Shown here: piece after piece, positions 49,291 through 61,020 of the stretch
Layout: each line of letters starts with the position of its first letter
Position numbering within the stretch: position 1 is the first letter of the stretch
Assembly (NCBI RefSeq): GCF_036320965.1
Contig: NC_092279.1
Coordinates: 20,093,429 to 20,157,428, forward strand
Source: Panulirus ornatus
Lineage: Eukaryota; Arthropoda; Malacostraca; Decapoda; Palinuridae
DNA length: 64,000 bases
Direction of reading: 5' to 3'
Translations under genes and position numbers: made by a program
Notes under the pieces: generated by a model
The model's database searches: none
Seen by the model: only the letters and a program-made list of their open reading frames with translations
What the model was told of the DNA's origin: nothing

Positions 49291-49589
49291 TACTACCATC
49301 ACAGGGAAATCAGTACCAGCTCTATGATAACTACCGCTCAACACAATCAGTTAGAAGGAGCCGATTACACTTCGCACACTCATCTGACCTCGTCTCCGAG
49401 GGTCATCTACCCCCCCCCCCCCCCCTAATAACCCCAGGCTGGGTCGAAACCTGCTGAGTTTGGGGGACGGTGGTGGTCAACCGGGCTGTTACAGGGATCC
49501 TCGGCCCGTGGTGGACCCACTCTCACTAGAACAATGCGCCTCAAGAGACCGACCAACCATCAGAAAGCTGGCATTCCATTCATCAACTT

Positions 49590-49728
49590 CCTAGAGGCGT
49601 CTTAGCTACGTCTCTTCGTGTTCTTATCAACTGACTGTTATATTCCCTTCTTGTATCTCCCCTGATGGTGTGATTATTACACGAAAGTGCACTTGGGAAC
49701 CTATCGGGTTTCATTTCCCTTTGGATAA

Positions 49729-49730
<2 letters not shown>
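49590..49730 (+). repeat. Dispersed repeat family 3, copy D
   Basis: GAGGCGTCTTAGCTACGTCT, then GTGTGATTATTACACGAAAG, CACTTGGGAACCTATCG and TTTCATTTCC, as in copies A-C at 12.8-13.25 kb. It leads into (TA)n. Confidence 0.85.
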
Positions 49731-49811
<81 letters not shown>

Positions 49812-49888
49812 TATACATACATATTCACACATATTCGCCATTTCTCGCGGTAGCCACTGGTTAATGCGGCGAGGAAGATAAAAAAAAA
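49729..49888. repeat. (TA)n with a short family 2-like remnant
   Basis: About 38 TA units (49729-49805), then TATTCGCCATTTCTCGCGGT (antisense family 2 terminus), then GGTTAATGCGGCGAGGAAGA and an A-run. Confidence 0.7.
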
Positions 49889-50115
49889 TCAAAAACCCAG
49901 CAGCGTACTGAGAGGTTGTGTGATCTCGCTAACCATCAGGAAATCGGCGAGTCAAAACAAGAGCCAAACGCCCACGACGGGCCATGGTGTGTGGCGGCAG
50001 CCCAGGAGGGACGGATTATACCGGAGGACGACGAGAGCCACCGGCATAATATCTTGACAAGGGGTGAGGAGGGGGATTAGTGCAGAATATAACACAGCTG
50101 CCTTACGGGAGGCCC

Positions 50116-50119
<4 letters not shown>

Positions 50120-50201
<82 letters not shown>
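50120..50201. repeat. (AG)n microsatellite
   Basis: About 41 AG units. Confidence 0.97.
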
Positions 50202-50203
<2 letters not shown>

Positions 50204-50581
50204 GTACCTTAGTAACCCCCCTTCGCCTCCCTTCGACGGAACCAACAACAACAACAACAAGGGCAGGTGCGGGGACCGTGAGTGGCGCGTCTCATGCGAC
50301 GGGAACAAACCAGCTGCCACACCGACCGACCGACCCACACACACACACACACACACTCCATCCCCCACGGCCCAGCCAGACCCATGATGCACCAGCGTAC
50401 AACTACTCAAGATCTCCTCCCTCCTGCCGACCGCATCCATCCCAGCCAGACAACCTCCTCCTCCCTCGGGTCATGATCCACCGTCCCCAAGCCTCCTCCC
50501 ACTCGTCCTCCTCACCTCAATGGAGATGCCTCGTCTCTCCGCCAACACATTCAAGTCAAGGCCACACTAACACACTCTAAT

Positions 50582-51501
50582 GACTTAAGTCACCGCAGAA
50601 TAAGTACGTAATCCCGAAACAACATTAAGACGCACGTAATTTGACTTTTTCCTTCAGTGAATGAGCGGCTAAAATTCATCCTGGCCAGAAGACGAAGCGG
50701 ACAGACTAGAATGCGTCCTCCGTCCGTTCCTTCGTGTAGAACGTCCACATCAGTACACTCTACACTACATGGTGTTCCCTCATCGCTACTACCTTCCTGC
50801 CGGCTCATAGGCCGAAGGGAGCGATGGGAGGGAACGAGAAACCCTTCGCTATTACGTTCTGTCTCTGGTGTAAAAGGGAGAGAGGGAAAACACTATAAAT
50901 GGCTTCTTTCTATGATACACGACACGAAGAAGAATGATTAATCTCGTACTTCTAGAGGAGGTTGTGTGCTAGCCTGACATGCCACAGAATCAGGAGCTGT
51001 TTTCGGTGAAGCGGTGATCTGCTTTCGTGCCGCGGCCCACACCACCGCCACGTCCGCACCACGTCAGGGACATGGGTCCACTGCCATTGTCTCACGACTA
51101 AAAGTGTCACGACTCCCTAATGCCATGCCTCCCAACCATAAGTGCCACAACCCACCACTAGTGCCATGACCTCCCCCATCCCTCCTCCTCCTACTCTAAC
51201 GCCTCCCTACCCACCGGTGTCATGACCCCGCCCTCCTACTGTCGCGACCCCCTACCCATCAGGTACCAAGACCTCACCAGCTCGTGCGCGCTCCCCTGGC
51301 CCCTTAAGGACACTTGGCCCCGACTCAGGGTGTCGCCCCTAGCGATCCAGTGAGCATCGGCCGCCCCTGTGACCTTCATCAGTGCCGGCCAGACCTACAA
51401 TTCTCCAGAAGGGGGACACAAGGCTATTGTCTGAGGCTACTCCTACTGGGAGGGAGGGAGGCAGGCATCTGGGTGTGGCACATCTACTGGTGGTGCCGTA
51501 G

Positions 51502-51504
<3 letters not shown>
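50582..51504. other. Non-coding, nothing recognised
   Basis: No gene recognised. A loose CC(C/A)ACTA(G/A)TGCCATGAC motif recurs between about 51090 and 51250 and may be a decayed repeat. Confidence 0.4.
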
Positions 51505-51596
<92 letters not shown>

Positions 51597-51601
51597 AGAG
51601 A

Positions 51602-51634
<33 letters not shown>
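51505..51634. repeat. Long (AG)n microsatellite with (AAAG) interruption
   Basis: About 65 units including a short AGAAAG phase near 51589-51610. It is followed by GTGGGTGTGGCACACCTGCT-type repeats of about 60 bp up to about 51830. Confidence 0.95.
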
Positions 51635-51635
<1 letters not shown>

Positions 51636-52326
51636 GCAGTGGGTGTGGCACACCTGCTGGTGGTGCAGCAGGAGGAAGGGAGGGTAATGGGTGTGGCTGC
51701 TGGTGGAAGGGAGGAAAGGAGGGAGGGCAGTGGGTGTGGTGTATCTGCTGGTGGCGCCAGGGACGGAGGGAGGGCAGTGGGTGTGGCACACCAGCCGGTG
51801 TTGCAGTGGGAGGGAGGGAAGGAAGGGTGGGTGTGGGTATTGGTGGTGGTGGGGAAGAACATCCCCCTCTTCAACCAGCACTACCAAAGCTGGAGGGGTT
51901 TCGATGATGATGATGAACCACCTTCTGTGCTGCCTGTGGTCTGCTGAACCCCGCCATACCCACATTCACCAACTCGTCGCATCTGGTCATGCACGTCGAC
52001 CCTATTGGATGACAGATGAGTGACCTTGAACTACAGCTGATCTTGACCTCCTCTTCCATAATAATTATAGAAATGAGGTGGGTGGTGGGAGGGAAGGGGG
52101 GGGGGGGATCTCTCACCCCCACCACTGGGGAGTGGGGAACAGGGTTTGACCCGGCGACTTTTATACGAAATTTGATTTTCCTTTCTGTGTCTCGAAATAA
52201 TTCTCATTCTGCTGTGTTCATTGGCTTTTTGGGGGTTTTCTGCACAATCTATTTTTACATTTGGAAATGTTTTTGTGGTGCACAGCTACTCTCCAATTTC
52301 CCCCACATGTTTCTGTATCAGAAATT

Positions 52327-52330
<4 letters not shown>

Positions 52331-52399
<69 letters not shown>
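52331..52399. repeat. (TA)n microsatellite
   Basis: About 34 TA units with one C interruption. Confidence 0.97.
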
Positions 52400-52924
52400 G
52401 TAGATGTAAACTAATTTTACCTAAAACCCAAGGTGAAATTTCTTGGAATACCTTAAAACTCCACCTCCAACTCACAATCCTTATCCTCTATCATTTTCTG
52501 AAGTAATGTTGTTCTTTTAATCTATACTCTTCTCTCTCCTCTTTACTTTGCATCTTTCGGTTCCTTCCCTTCTCTCTCTAATGGTGCTTTTCATGATACG
52601 GCGTCACCTTCTCCAGATACGTACTCTCTCTCTCTCTCACTGTCTTGTTACACTTGCTCTTCTGAGTTATCTCACGTCCTAGTTTTTCTGTATGGATCTC
52701 CGTGTGCGCCATTTTTCCCCTTCTCTTTTTCAAGTTTCTTGACCTCCCTTTCGGATGCCTTTGCTCGCTTTTTACCCTCCCAATCTTCAGATAGCCACCC
52801 CTCTCTCCTTCTTGCACATCTTGCCTATGAAAGCCAGACACCTTCACACCTCTCTCTCTCACATACCCCCTCATGACGTTCATTGCTCTCGTCTCGTTCC
52901 GTCTAATTCTTTCACCGTGAGGTC

Positions 52925-53101
52925 GAACGTCTTTCTCCTTCCCTCGGGTCAAGCGTTTCCCCTGCCACAGGTCAAACGCCCTCCTTGCCTTTGGTCAAAC
53001 GTCCTCCTGGCTCAGGTCAAACGTTCCTATCCCTCACATCAAACGTTTCCCCCTCTTCTAGGACAAACGTCCTCCTTTCTGCTTTATTATCCCGTTTTAA
53101 C

Positions 53102-53189
<88 letters not shown>

Positions 53190-53450
53190 TCTCCTTCCCA
53201 AATGTCCTTTTCCCCCGGATGAAACGCCCCCTCTTCCCTAATCAAACGTTTCCTTTCCTCAGGTCAAACGTCCCCCTCCATCAGGTCAAACGTCCCCCTC
53301 CATCAGGTCAAACGTCCCCCTCCTTCAGGTCAATCATTTCCCTCTCCTACGCGCCAACGTCACCCACCTCCATCAGGTCCAACGTTCGCATCCCCACAGT
53401 CACACGTCCCTCTCCTTCAGGTTAAAAGCACCCTTCCCAGACCTTCCTCC
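52925..53450 (+). repeat. Degenerate CAGGTCAAACGTCC minisatellite split by (TA)n
   Basis: (C)AGGTCAAACG(T/C)CC plus CCTCC(T/A)T(C) units of 22-30 bp run from about 52925 to 53450. They are cut by about 41 TA units at 53105-53187. Confidence 0.88.
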
Positions 53451-53671
53451 CCCTTCAGACTAAGTGTCCAATTATCCGCCCCCCTACTCCCTTCCGTAGG
53501 CCAAACATCCTCCTTTCTCTCTCCCTCCCTCCCACAGAGTTAGACGTCCTTCTCCCTCCTGCAGGTGAGAAGACCTCATCTCATCCCTTGGACGGGAGAA
53601 CTCCCTTCCTCATGCGTGACGCATAACCTCCTCATCTGCCCTCAGCGAGGAGTCTCCCCCTCATATGAAAT

Positions 53672-53673
53672 CC

Positions 53674-53746
<73 letters not shown>
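53672..53746. repeat. (CT)n microsatellite
   Basis: About 37 units with one G. Confidence 0.97.
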
Positions 53747-53748
<2 letters not shown>

Positions 53749-54110
53749 AGGTGTCTCTACCTCACTATCCTCCCTCATGTGGGCTGTGCCTCTCCCTCCC
53801 TACCGAAGGTGACACATGTCTACCCCTCTCTCCCTCAGGTGAGTCGTCTCTCTCTCTCTCTCTCCCTCATTCATATGAAATGTGCCCCTCCCTTCTCTCT
53901 CTCTCCCTCAGGTGAAGCGTGCCTCTCCTTCCCCATCACAGGTGACACGTGCCGACCCCCCCACCTCCCTCTCTCTCTCAGGTGAGTCGTAACTCTTTCT
54001 CTCTCTAACTCTCTCACTCAGTTGAAATGTGCCTCTCCCTCCCTCCCTCAGGTGAAGCGCGCCTCTGCCTCCCTCAGGTCAGACGTGCCTCTCCCTCCCT
54101 CAGAACAGCA
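53747..54110 (+). repeat. Degenerate CTCCCTCAGGTGA minisatellite
   Basis: Units of CTCTCCCTCCCTCAGGTGAA plus GCGTGCC-like sequence recur at irregular 25-45 bp spacing. This may be a diverged branch of the CAGGTCAAACG array just before it. Confidence 0.8.
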
Positions 54111-55187
54111 GCGGCCACGTAAACAATTCACAGGGCTGAAGTTTGGACATGGTAACTCTTGCCCTTTATCACACTTCGTCTCGCATTTTTCCCCCACAAC
54201 CCTGCATTTAAACACGAAATTTTCTCACATCATTGTCTTTCATATATTTTCCTCCCACCACAGGTATTCTCCTCGAAGCCTACATGATAATAAGTGGCAC
54301 TCACATCCCTTGGATTTTTCAACTCCTTAAAGATATTTCAGGTACACGTAGTAAACTACAAAATAAGTAAAATAAGGTTCAAACAAAAGGAACGTATTCT
54401 GTATATCTTTTCTTTTTCTCCTTCTCCTGTCCATAGATTCCTTGTTCCCTGTCCAGCCCAAAGGGGGAAAAATAAAAAGCCATTGTTAAGGCTTTTACAT
54501 CTTGGAATATCGACACTCCCTGCCTGGCAGCGGGGGGCACACGTCGACAGGAAACACTGCTCGACACCGGCTCCTTAAATATAAAAGAGAGGACCATGAC
54601 AAACACCAAAACACAGAGCAGGGAAGGATTTGAGCACCCTTTCCTCCCCAGGTAAAGAGAGGATTTCACACATCTTTTTCATCAGAAAGGGAAAATCTGT
54701 CACCCTTCTGCTGGCCAGAAAGTGATGGGTATTTGACAAGGCTTTAACTCTTTTTTTTTCTGACGGTTCGTAAGATCCATGAAGAGGTTCTTGTTCATAT
54801 GGTTTCCTTCCCTCCCCCTCCCCTTTTTTTCTCGGGTCACAAATGGGCAAAAATTAATCTTGGATACAGAGGAAGGGAGGGAGGGTTTAATCCTACTCTC
54901 GCTCATCGCAAGAAAGTATCTGGTACCAAGGTGGATCCTCCCGAAGTTGGGTGTTCGAGGAAATGTTGAACAGGAGACGTTGGACTGGAGGGGAGGAAGA
55001 GCACCTACCCATCCAACACCCCACTCGCCCCCTATTCCTCAACCCCCCGAGACAAACGATGGCTTTCAATGGATCGGATTCCACTGTCGGCGGAATCTAA
55101 ATGCACCATCCCTCGATGGTCGTGCGGTAGGTACACTCTACCACCACCACACCACAACCATAGAGACGCTACCCTGACGTCATGGTT

Positions 55188-55190
<3 letters not shown>
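54111..55190. other. Non-coding, nothing recognised
   Basis: AT-rich to mixed sequence, no recognisable gene or dispersed repeat. Confidence 0.4.
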
Positions 55191-55233
<43 letters not shown>

Positions 55234-55594
55234 CAGAAAACCCTGGTCGATACACACTTATCCCCTAAAAACATCTCGGTCTGTTCTATCAATACGATGG
55301 TCGACAGACTCGACTATTACAAGGACGATGTCGATACACAATTAGCGAGGTACGGTCGATACACTTATCTCCGACAATACCATGGTGGATAGTGCCTATT
55401 ACCACGCCAACATGATCGACACTATTCGACAGACCGCCTACACAGTAATGACTATGACGACAGTCGACTGCTGCAGCAACAAGGTCGAATTACTCTTAAC
55501 TTAAGACCCATGGTCGATAAACACGACCCCCCCCAAAAGGTCGACGCATTGCCACTAACGAAATGTCGACAGACGCTAACACATCACTGTGATC

Positions 55595-55650
<56 letters not shown>

Positions 55651-55830
55651 ATCACGCACTATCAGGATAATGGGTGTCGAAAGCAATACAGATAGGTCGA
55701 CGACCACGGCGGCCCACTCTCACAACACAGTCATCGACAGACACCATCGGAACACAGCGGTCGACCAATTACAGCACCACACATCCTCATCCCACATCGG
55801 CACTATGGTTGACACCAAAAACTAAAGCGT
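55191..55830 (+). repeat. Diverged GTCGA-anchored repeat region with two (CA)n tracts
   Basis: GGTCGA(C/T)A(C/G)AC-like motifs recur about every 25-40 bases between (CA)n tracts at 55191-55230 and 55598-55646, and on to 55830. The spacing and motif resemble the regular arrays at 58.56-59.86 kb. Confidence 0.7.
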
Positions 55831-56129
55831 GTCCAGCCCTTGCACTACCACCACCACCACAAAAGAGCAGCAGCGCCATAGAGAATACCTGGACGGGATT
55901 ACGGAGAACACAACTTCAGTTTCCACGACCCCCCCAAAAAACCAAACGCCAAATAAACCCTGACGGATCGCTCTTGAGGAAACTCCGGAGGGAAAATGAC
56001 AGTAGCGAGACGAGGGTAAACGTCAAGTCGGCTCTGCTAACATGACTTTATTTTTTCCCACTGTTGTTTCACGTTCGTCCAGCCTGTCAGTCCTTTCTTG
56101 ATGGCGTGGCTTCTGGTCGGTCAGGGCAG

Positions 56130-56265
56130 CTACCTACTCTCTCCTGATTGGCCGGGCGGTCCGAGGTGACGTTACATCGGGTGATCAGTAGACGGTTCGT
56201 GATTGGTCGCTTTGTTGCACTCGGCCTTCTTTGGATTTCACTCCTCCACTCCCCACCCCTCCTCC

Positions 56266-56300
<35 letters not shown>

Positions 56301-57000
56301 TCTCCAAAAAAATCCTTCATGCCGGAGAGAACTCTACAAAGCTGGTCTTCATTAATGTGTATTTTTCTCAGCCTCCGGTGCAATCATGCAAGTCACATCC
56401 CACACTACGTGCAGCCTTAACAGTGGTGGTTTCCAGGATCTTGTCCAGCGCTGGACGCATGTGCCAGACACACGTGTGTTGGTAATTGTGAGATCCCTCC
56501 ATAATACACACCCGGGCGCTGAGTAACCGTGACGAGTCTAGACGGTGTCCGATCGTAAGGGAGCTTTACTAACTGATTCCGTTTATGTTGCTGATTCTGC
56601 TCGAATCCTCTTAACGAGTCTCTTTTACGGGTTAAAGTGTAATTAGATCCTTCACCCGGCACACAGCTGATGCTTCCTTGGCTCATTCTTGATTCTTAAC
56701 TCTCATTCATTTCTTTTATTGTAATATTTCGGCTCCCTGTCAGTTTCTTCGCCTTGCAGCTTTGCCGTTCTTTTAAGACACTGTCCACCTCTTCGTGCAG
56801 GCTGCTGACGCGTCATGCTCCTAGAGGTTAGTGAGGCCGCCTCTTTGTTCCGCAGGTCTCTGGTGAAGGTGTCGAAAGCTGGCCTGTACAATATGGCGGG
56901 GAGAGGAGGAACTTAGCTTCGTGTGTGTCGTCATTACCCGAAAGAGTTGGGCAACTGGTGCGGCCTCGATGACAGAGAGGAGGAGGAGGATACACAGAAA
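56130..57000. promoter_or_regulatory. CpG-rich island with CCAAT/CRE cluster (candidate promoter)
   Basis: Inverted CCAAT boxes (GATTGG) lie at 56147-56151 and 56202-56206, with a CRE-like TGACGTTA at 56167-56174 between them. A (CT)n tract follows at 56270-56297 and a YY1-like CAATATGGCGGGG near 56889-56901. This is promoter-like architecture. Candidates are an ATXN1 5' exon promoter (minus strand) or a neighbouring gene; no coding exon was recognised. Confidence 0.35.
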
Positions 57001-57985
57001 CCCCCAATTAACATCTGAGGAGTTCTCAGCTTCTCAGCCAAGTATTGTGGTGTGTAAATATGAACGGTAATAAGCCACGTTGTTCAACTGGCGTAAATGC
57101 AGGCTGGCGTGTTTCCCGCCATGATCGCCTCCTCGCCTTGTGAGATATCCGTTACTCTAGAGCGTCTTTCCAAATCGAGTGGTATGTCGGGAATGTTTGG
57201 CGTTAACAAAAGAGGAATTTCCATTTCCAACAGAGCCGGTGTCAGTCGCCTTCTTCAGCGGGGTTAGGGCGCAGGAGTTTGTTCTTCTTAAGGGCACAGT
57301 TTGTTATACTGTGGCCCACAGAAGAAGCGAATATGGTGTGATGCGGATGAACCCCCTTCCTCGTCCTCCACCTGGCTTGGATCAATGAAGCTGATGAATA
57401 ATGAAGATCAGCAACATCATGAACGTCTTCTGTCTGTAATCCCCGTCTCCTCAAGCGTCTAAAGCCAAGGCATCTTATCCTCCCTTACATCACTCACATC
57501 TCTAAAAAGCCACCTAGCCAGTCTGCCGCTACTGCTCTGACTTAATTCTTGCAAGTTACCTCGGTGGAGCGCGGCAACCCAGTCTCCGTCAACATGACAC
57601 AGGAGGCGACAAGACGTCTCTCCTCACTCTCATGTTCGAGACGGTAACAACGCAGGACATCTCCCTGCTTAGCCTACGTCCTGGTGAACACCTGGAGAAG
57701 TCTTAATGGAGGGGGATGTTTTATACCCACCCACACCCTTGGGCTGGGCCACAGGGTGGTGTTGGGTTGGGTCGCCGGTCGACCAAACTGTTACGGAAGC
57801 CGACTTGATCTTATCAGGTCACACAGACTGGATCATACAAGGACACATGTACCCCTCCCTCATCCCTCTTCCCAGAGCAACAACTCCGGTATGTCGCCAG
57901 ACTCCACCGCAGTTTGATCACTGTCAGCCATCATCCGGAAGGTTGAAAAACCCTTTGGGCATCCGCTAAAACAAATCAAACGAAT
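57001..57985. other. Non-coding, nothing recognised
   Basis: Mixed composition; short open frames have no recognisable similarity. Confidence 0.4.
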
Positions 57986-58075
57986 AACGTGGCATGGAAA
58001 GACCATAAGCTTAAGTCATGATCCGACAAATAACACTGGATGGAAAGACCATAAGCATATGTCATGGACCAGTTG
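57985..58075 (+). repeat. About 50-bp direct duplication
   Basis: TGG(C)ATGGAAAGACCATAAGC, then TTAAGTCATG or ATATGTCATG, occurs twice in tandem. Confidence 0.88.
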
Positions 58076-58164
58076 TGTGACAGATCATGTCATAATCACC
58101 CGGCCCACTGGGGGATGACAAAGACCCCTTTGTGGCCTCCGTTATTCTTTCTGTGCTACCTCTC

Positions 58165-58435
58165 TCACAGGACGGGCACGGGGTGCACACAGTGAGCACG
58201 GGGTGCACACAGTGAGCACGGGATGCACACAATGAGCACGGGGTGCACACAATGAACACGGGGTGCACAATAAACTTTAACCCACCGAGAGCAACATGAC
58301 AGGATGGGCACGGGGTGCACACAGTGAGCACGGGGTGCACACAATGAGCACAGGGGTGTAAACATTGAGCACAGGGTGCAAACATTGAGCACGGGGTGCA
58401 CAATAAACTTTAACCCACCGAGAGCAACATGAATC
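58165..58435 (+). repeat. 20-bp minisatellite in two blocks with a higher-order duplication
   Basis: GAGCACGGGGTGCACACAGT units form two blocks. Each block ends in the same unique piece, ACAATAAACTTTAACCCACC followed by GAGAGCAACATGA, so block plus flank was duplicated. Confidence 0.93.
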
Positions 58436-58559
58436 TAAAATGTTAAATACCGTCCTCCGCCAAAGTCACTGTGGGTCGACGCAAGGCACAGCCATGTCGA
58501 GGGAGAGCCAGTGCGTACGTACAGCAGGTGGACAGAAGTGGTCGACATTAATCAGAGCC

Positions 58560-59000
58560 AGGAAGAGATGATCGACATACGCTATGGCTACAGAGATGGT
58601 CGACATACGCTACGGCTACAGAGATGGTCGACATACGCTATGGCTACAGAGATGGTCGACATACGCTACGGCTGCAGAGATGGTCGACATACGCTACGGC
58701 TACAGAGATGGTCGACATACGCTACGGTTACAGAGATGGTCGACATACGCTACGGCTACAGAGATGGTCGACATACGCTACGGCTACAGAGATGGTCGAC
58801 ATACGCTACGGTTGCAGAGATGGTCGACATACGCTAATGCTATAGAGATGGTCGACATACGCTACGGCTACAGAGATGGTCGACATACGCTACGGCTACA
58901 GAGATGGTCGACATACGCTACGGCTACAGAGATGGTCGACATACGCTAATGCTACAGAGATGGTCGACACACGGTACGCCTACAGAGATGGTCGACACAC
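58560..59000 (+). repeat. 28-bp GTCGAC-anchored minisatellite, about 15 copies
   Basis: GATGGTCGACATACGCTACG plus GCTACAGA repeats at 28 bp with sporadic changes (TATGGC, GGTTGC, TAATGC). Every unit holds GTCGAC. Confidence 0.97.
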
Positions 59001-59504
59001 AAAATTATCGCTACAGTCAGTCAGTACATACTTCTACATCGACACATGATCGACACCAACTGCAGACTGTACGGGATGATCGATAGGCACTGCAACCGTT
59101 AAGCAGTGATCGACATGCACAAAAACAATTAATACTCGACATACATCACATTAGTCTGGGGATATGATCGACAAGCACCGCAATCATATAGGGGTGATCG
59201 ACATGCATGATCGACTGTAACGGAGATGATAGACACCTACAAACATACATGGTCGACAGTTCCATCGCAGAGAAACATTTGAAATTCTTTCTTATATCAA
59301 TGCACAAGCGTCGACACATACTGCCCAGGGAAATACAACGATGCTCAACACACGTACAGGTCGACACCCTTTTCCCCACAACGACAATAACAACAACAAC
59401 AACACAGGTTGTCCTAATATACTCCCACATGATAGACGCACTCACTCGACGCACTCTACCGCCGTAACATGAATACACGACTGTGGAATAAGTTCGTCGA
59501 CACA

Positions 59505-59860
59505 CACCACCACATCAGCGAGACACGGTCGACGCACACCACCACAGCAACACGACACGGTCGACACACACCACCACAACAACAAGACACGGTCGACGCA
59601 CACCATCACAACAACAAGACACGGTCGACGCACACCATCACAACAACAAGACACGGTCGACACACACCACTATCACAACCAGGCGGTCGACACACACCAC
59701 CACATCAGCAAGACACGGTCGACACACACCACCACAACAATAAGACACGGTCGACGCACACCATCACAACAACAAGACACGGTCGACAAACACCATCACA
59801 ACAACAGGACACGGTCGACACACACCCCCACCACAACCAGGCGGTCGACACACACCACCC
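59505..59860 (+). repeat. 32-bp GTCGAC-anchored minisatellite, about 11 copies
   Basis: ACACGGTCGACGCACACCAC plus CACAACAACAAG repeats at 32 bp with a shorter variant (ACCAGGCGGTCGACACACAC). It is distinct in sequence from the 28-bp array but shares the GGTCGAC(A/G)CAC core. Diverged relatives fill 59001-59440. Confidence 0.96.
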
Positions 59861-60148
59861 ACGGCAGACAAGCTGGTGCCACTTGCTGAGGATCGTATTT
59901 CGCCTTCACTTGTGAGCTGGCGGATAGGCAGGCGGGCGGGGCGGGGCAGGGCTGGGCTGGCGGGGCAGGGCTGGCGGGCCAGGGCTGGGCTGGGGCCCAG
60001 GCTACAGCAGCCCCTAGTGGCTTGTGGTGGCATGGCTGCGTCGCCGCCTTCTTCACAATATGTATGGCTCTCACGGGAACCCTCCTAACACCTCTACGAG
60101 GCACTCTTCCTCGCTCAGCCTTGACGTCTTGAAGTCAGGACTGCTCAG

Positions 60149-60150
<2 letters not shown>

Positions 60151-60230
<80 letters not shown>
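60151..60230. repeat. (CT)n microsatellite
   Basis: About 40 CT units. Confidence 0.97.
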
Positions 60231-60232
<2 letters not shown>

Positions 60233-61020
60233 AGTTTCTCTACTTACTCTCTTTCCTTCAGTCGCTTCCCGCTGTACTTCTTGCACGTCTGCTTTCCCTT
60301 TCGTGAGAAACGCTCATTCCCTCTTTACCCATATCCCTGTCCTCTCCTCCTCTCTACTCTCTTTCCCCTGTGCCTCACTCACTCTATCTATCTATCTGTC
60401 TATCTATCCATCCATCCTACTATTATTTCCGATCCTATCATGACACCTGGACTTTTTGCTTAGCCTCTCACTCCTTTCTCTTCCCTCCTGCCATCTCCCA
60501 CCTCTCCTCCTCCTGCCCGCTTCTCCCTCCTCTCAAACACCCCTCATCCCTTCCCCCCCACCTCTCTTCCTTCTCCACCTTCCGCATCTTCCCCTAACCT
60601 CCCCAACCTCTCATCTCTACCCTCCTCCCCCAACCCTCTTTTCCACTTCCTAACTCTTTCCCCGCCTCTTCCACGACCTCCATTCCATCCCCCCCATCCT
60701 CCTACTCCCCCCCTCCCTCCCTGCACCTCTCATCACTCCCCGCCGAACCTGAGCAAGACGACACAACTCTGTAAGTGTCCAACCTGGGTGTTCAGGTTAC
60801 ACCAGCTCGGGGGAGCAGGTTTATTAACCCTCCTCCTCCTCCTCCTCCTGCTCCATCCATCTCCCCAAACCACCCACCTTCCCTCCCTCCCTCCCCAACA
60901 CCACCTTCCAACTTCAAGGTCAAGGCTCTGTTTATATCAGTATTACGTACAAAACTCCCCCTCCCCCCCCTCATCTATCTATCTATCTATCCCCCGAAGA
61001 AGGAAAAAAAGAAATAAAAA
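60231..61020. other. Pyrimidine-rich non-coding stretch
   Basis: C/T-dominated sequence including a short (TATC)n near 60387-60410 and (TCC)n near 60830-60850. The apparent Pro/Ser/Leu frames are low-complexity artefacts. Confidence 0.6.

Noticed and set aside
58560..59000. CRISPR-like direct repeats of 28 bp
   Set aside because: Units are contiguous without spacers; it is a minisatellite.
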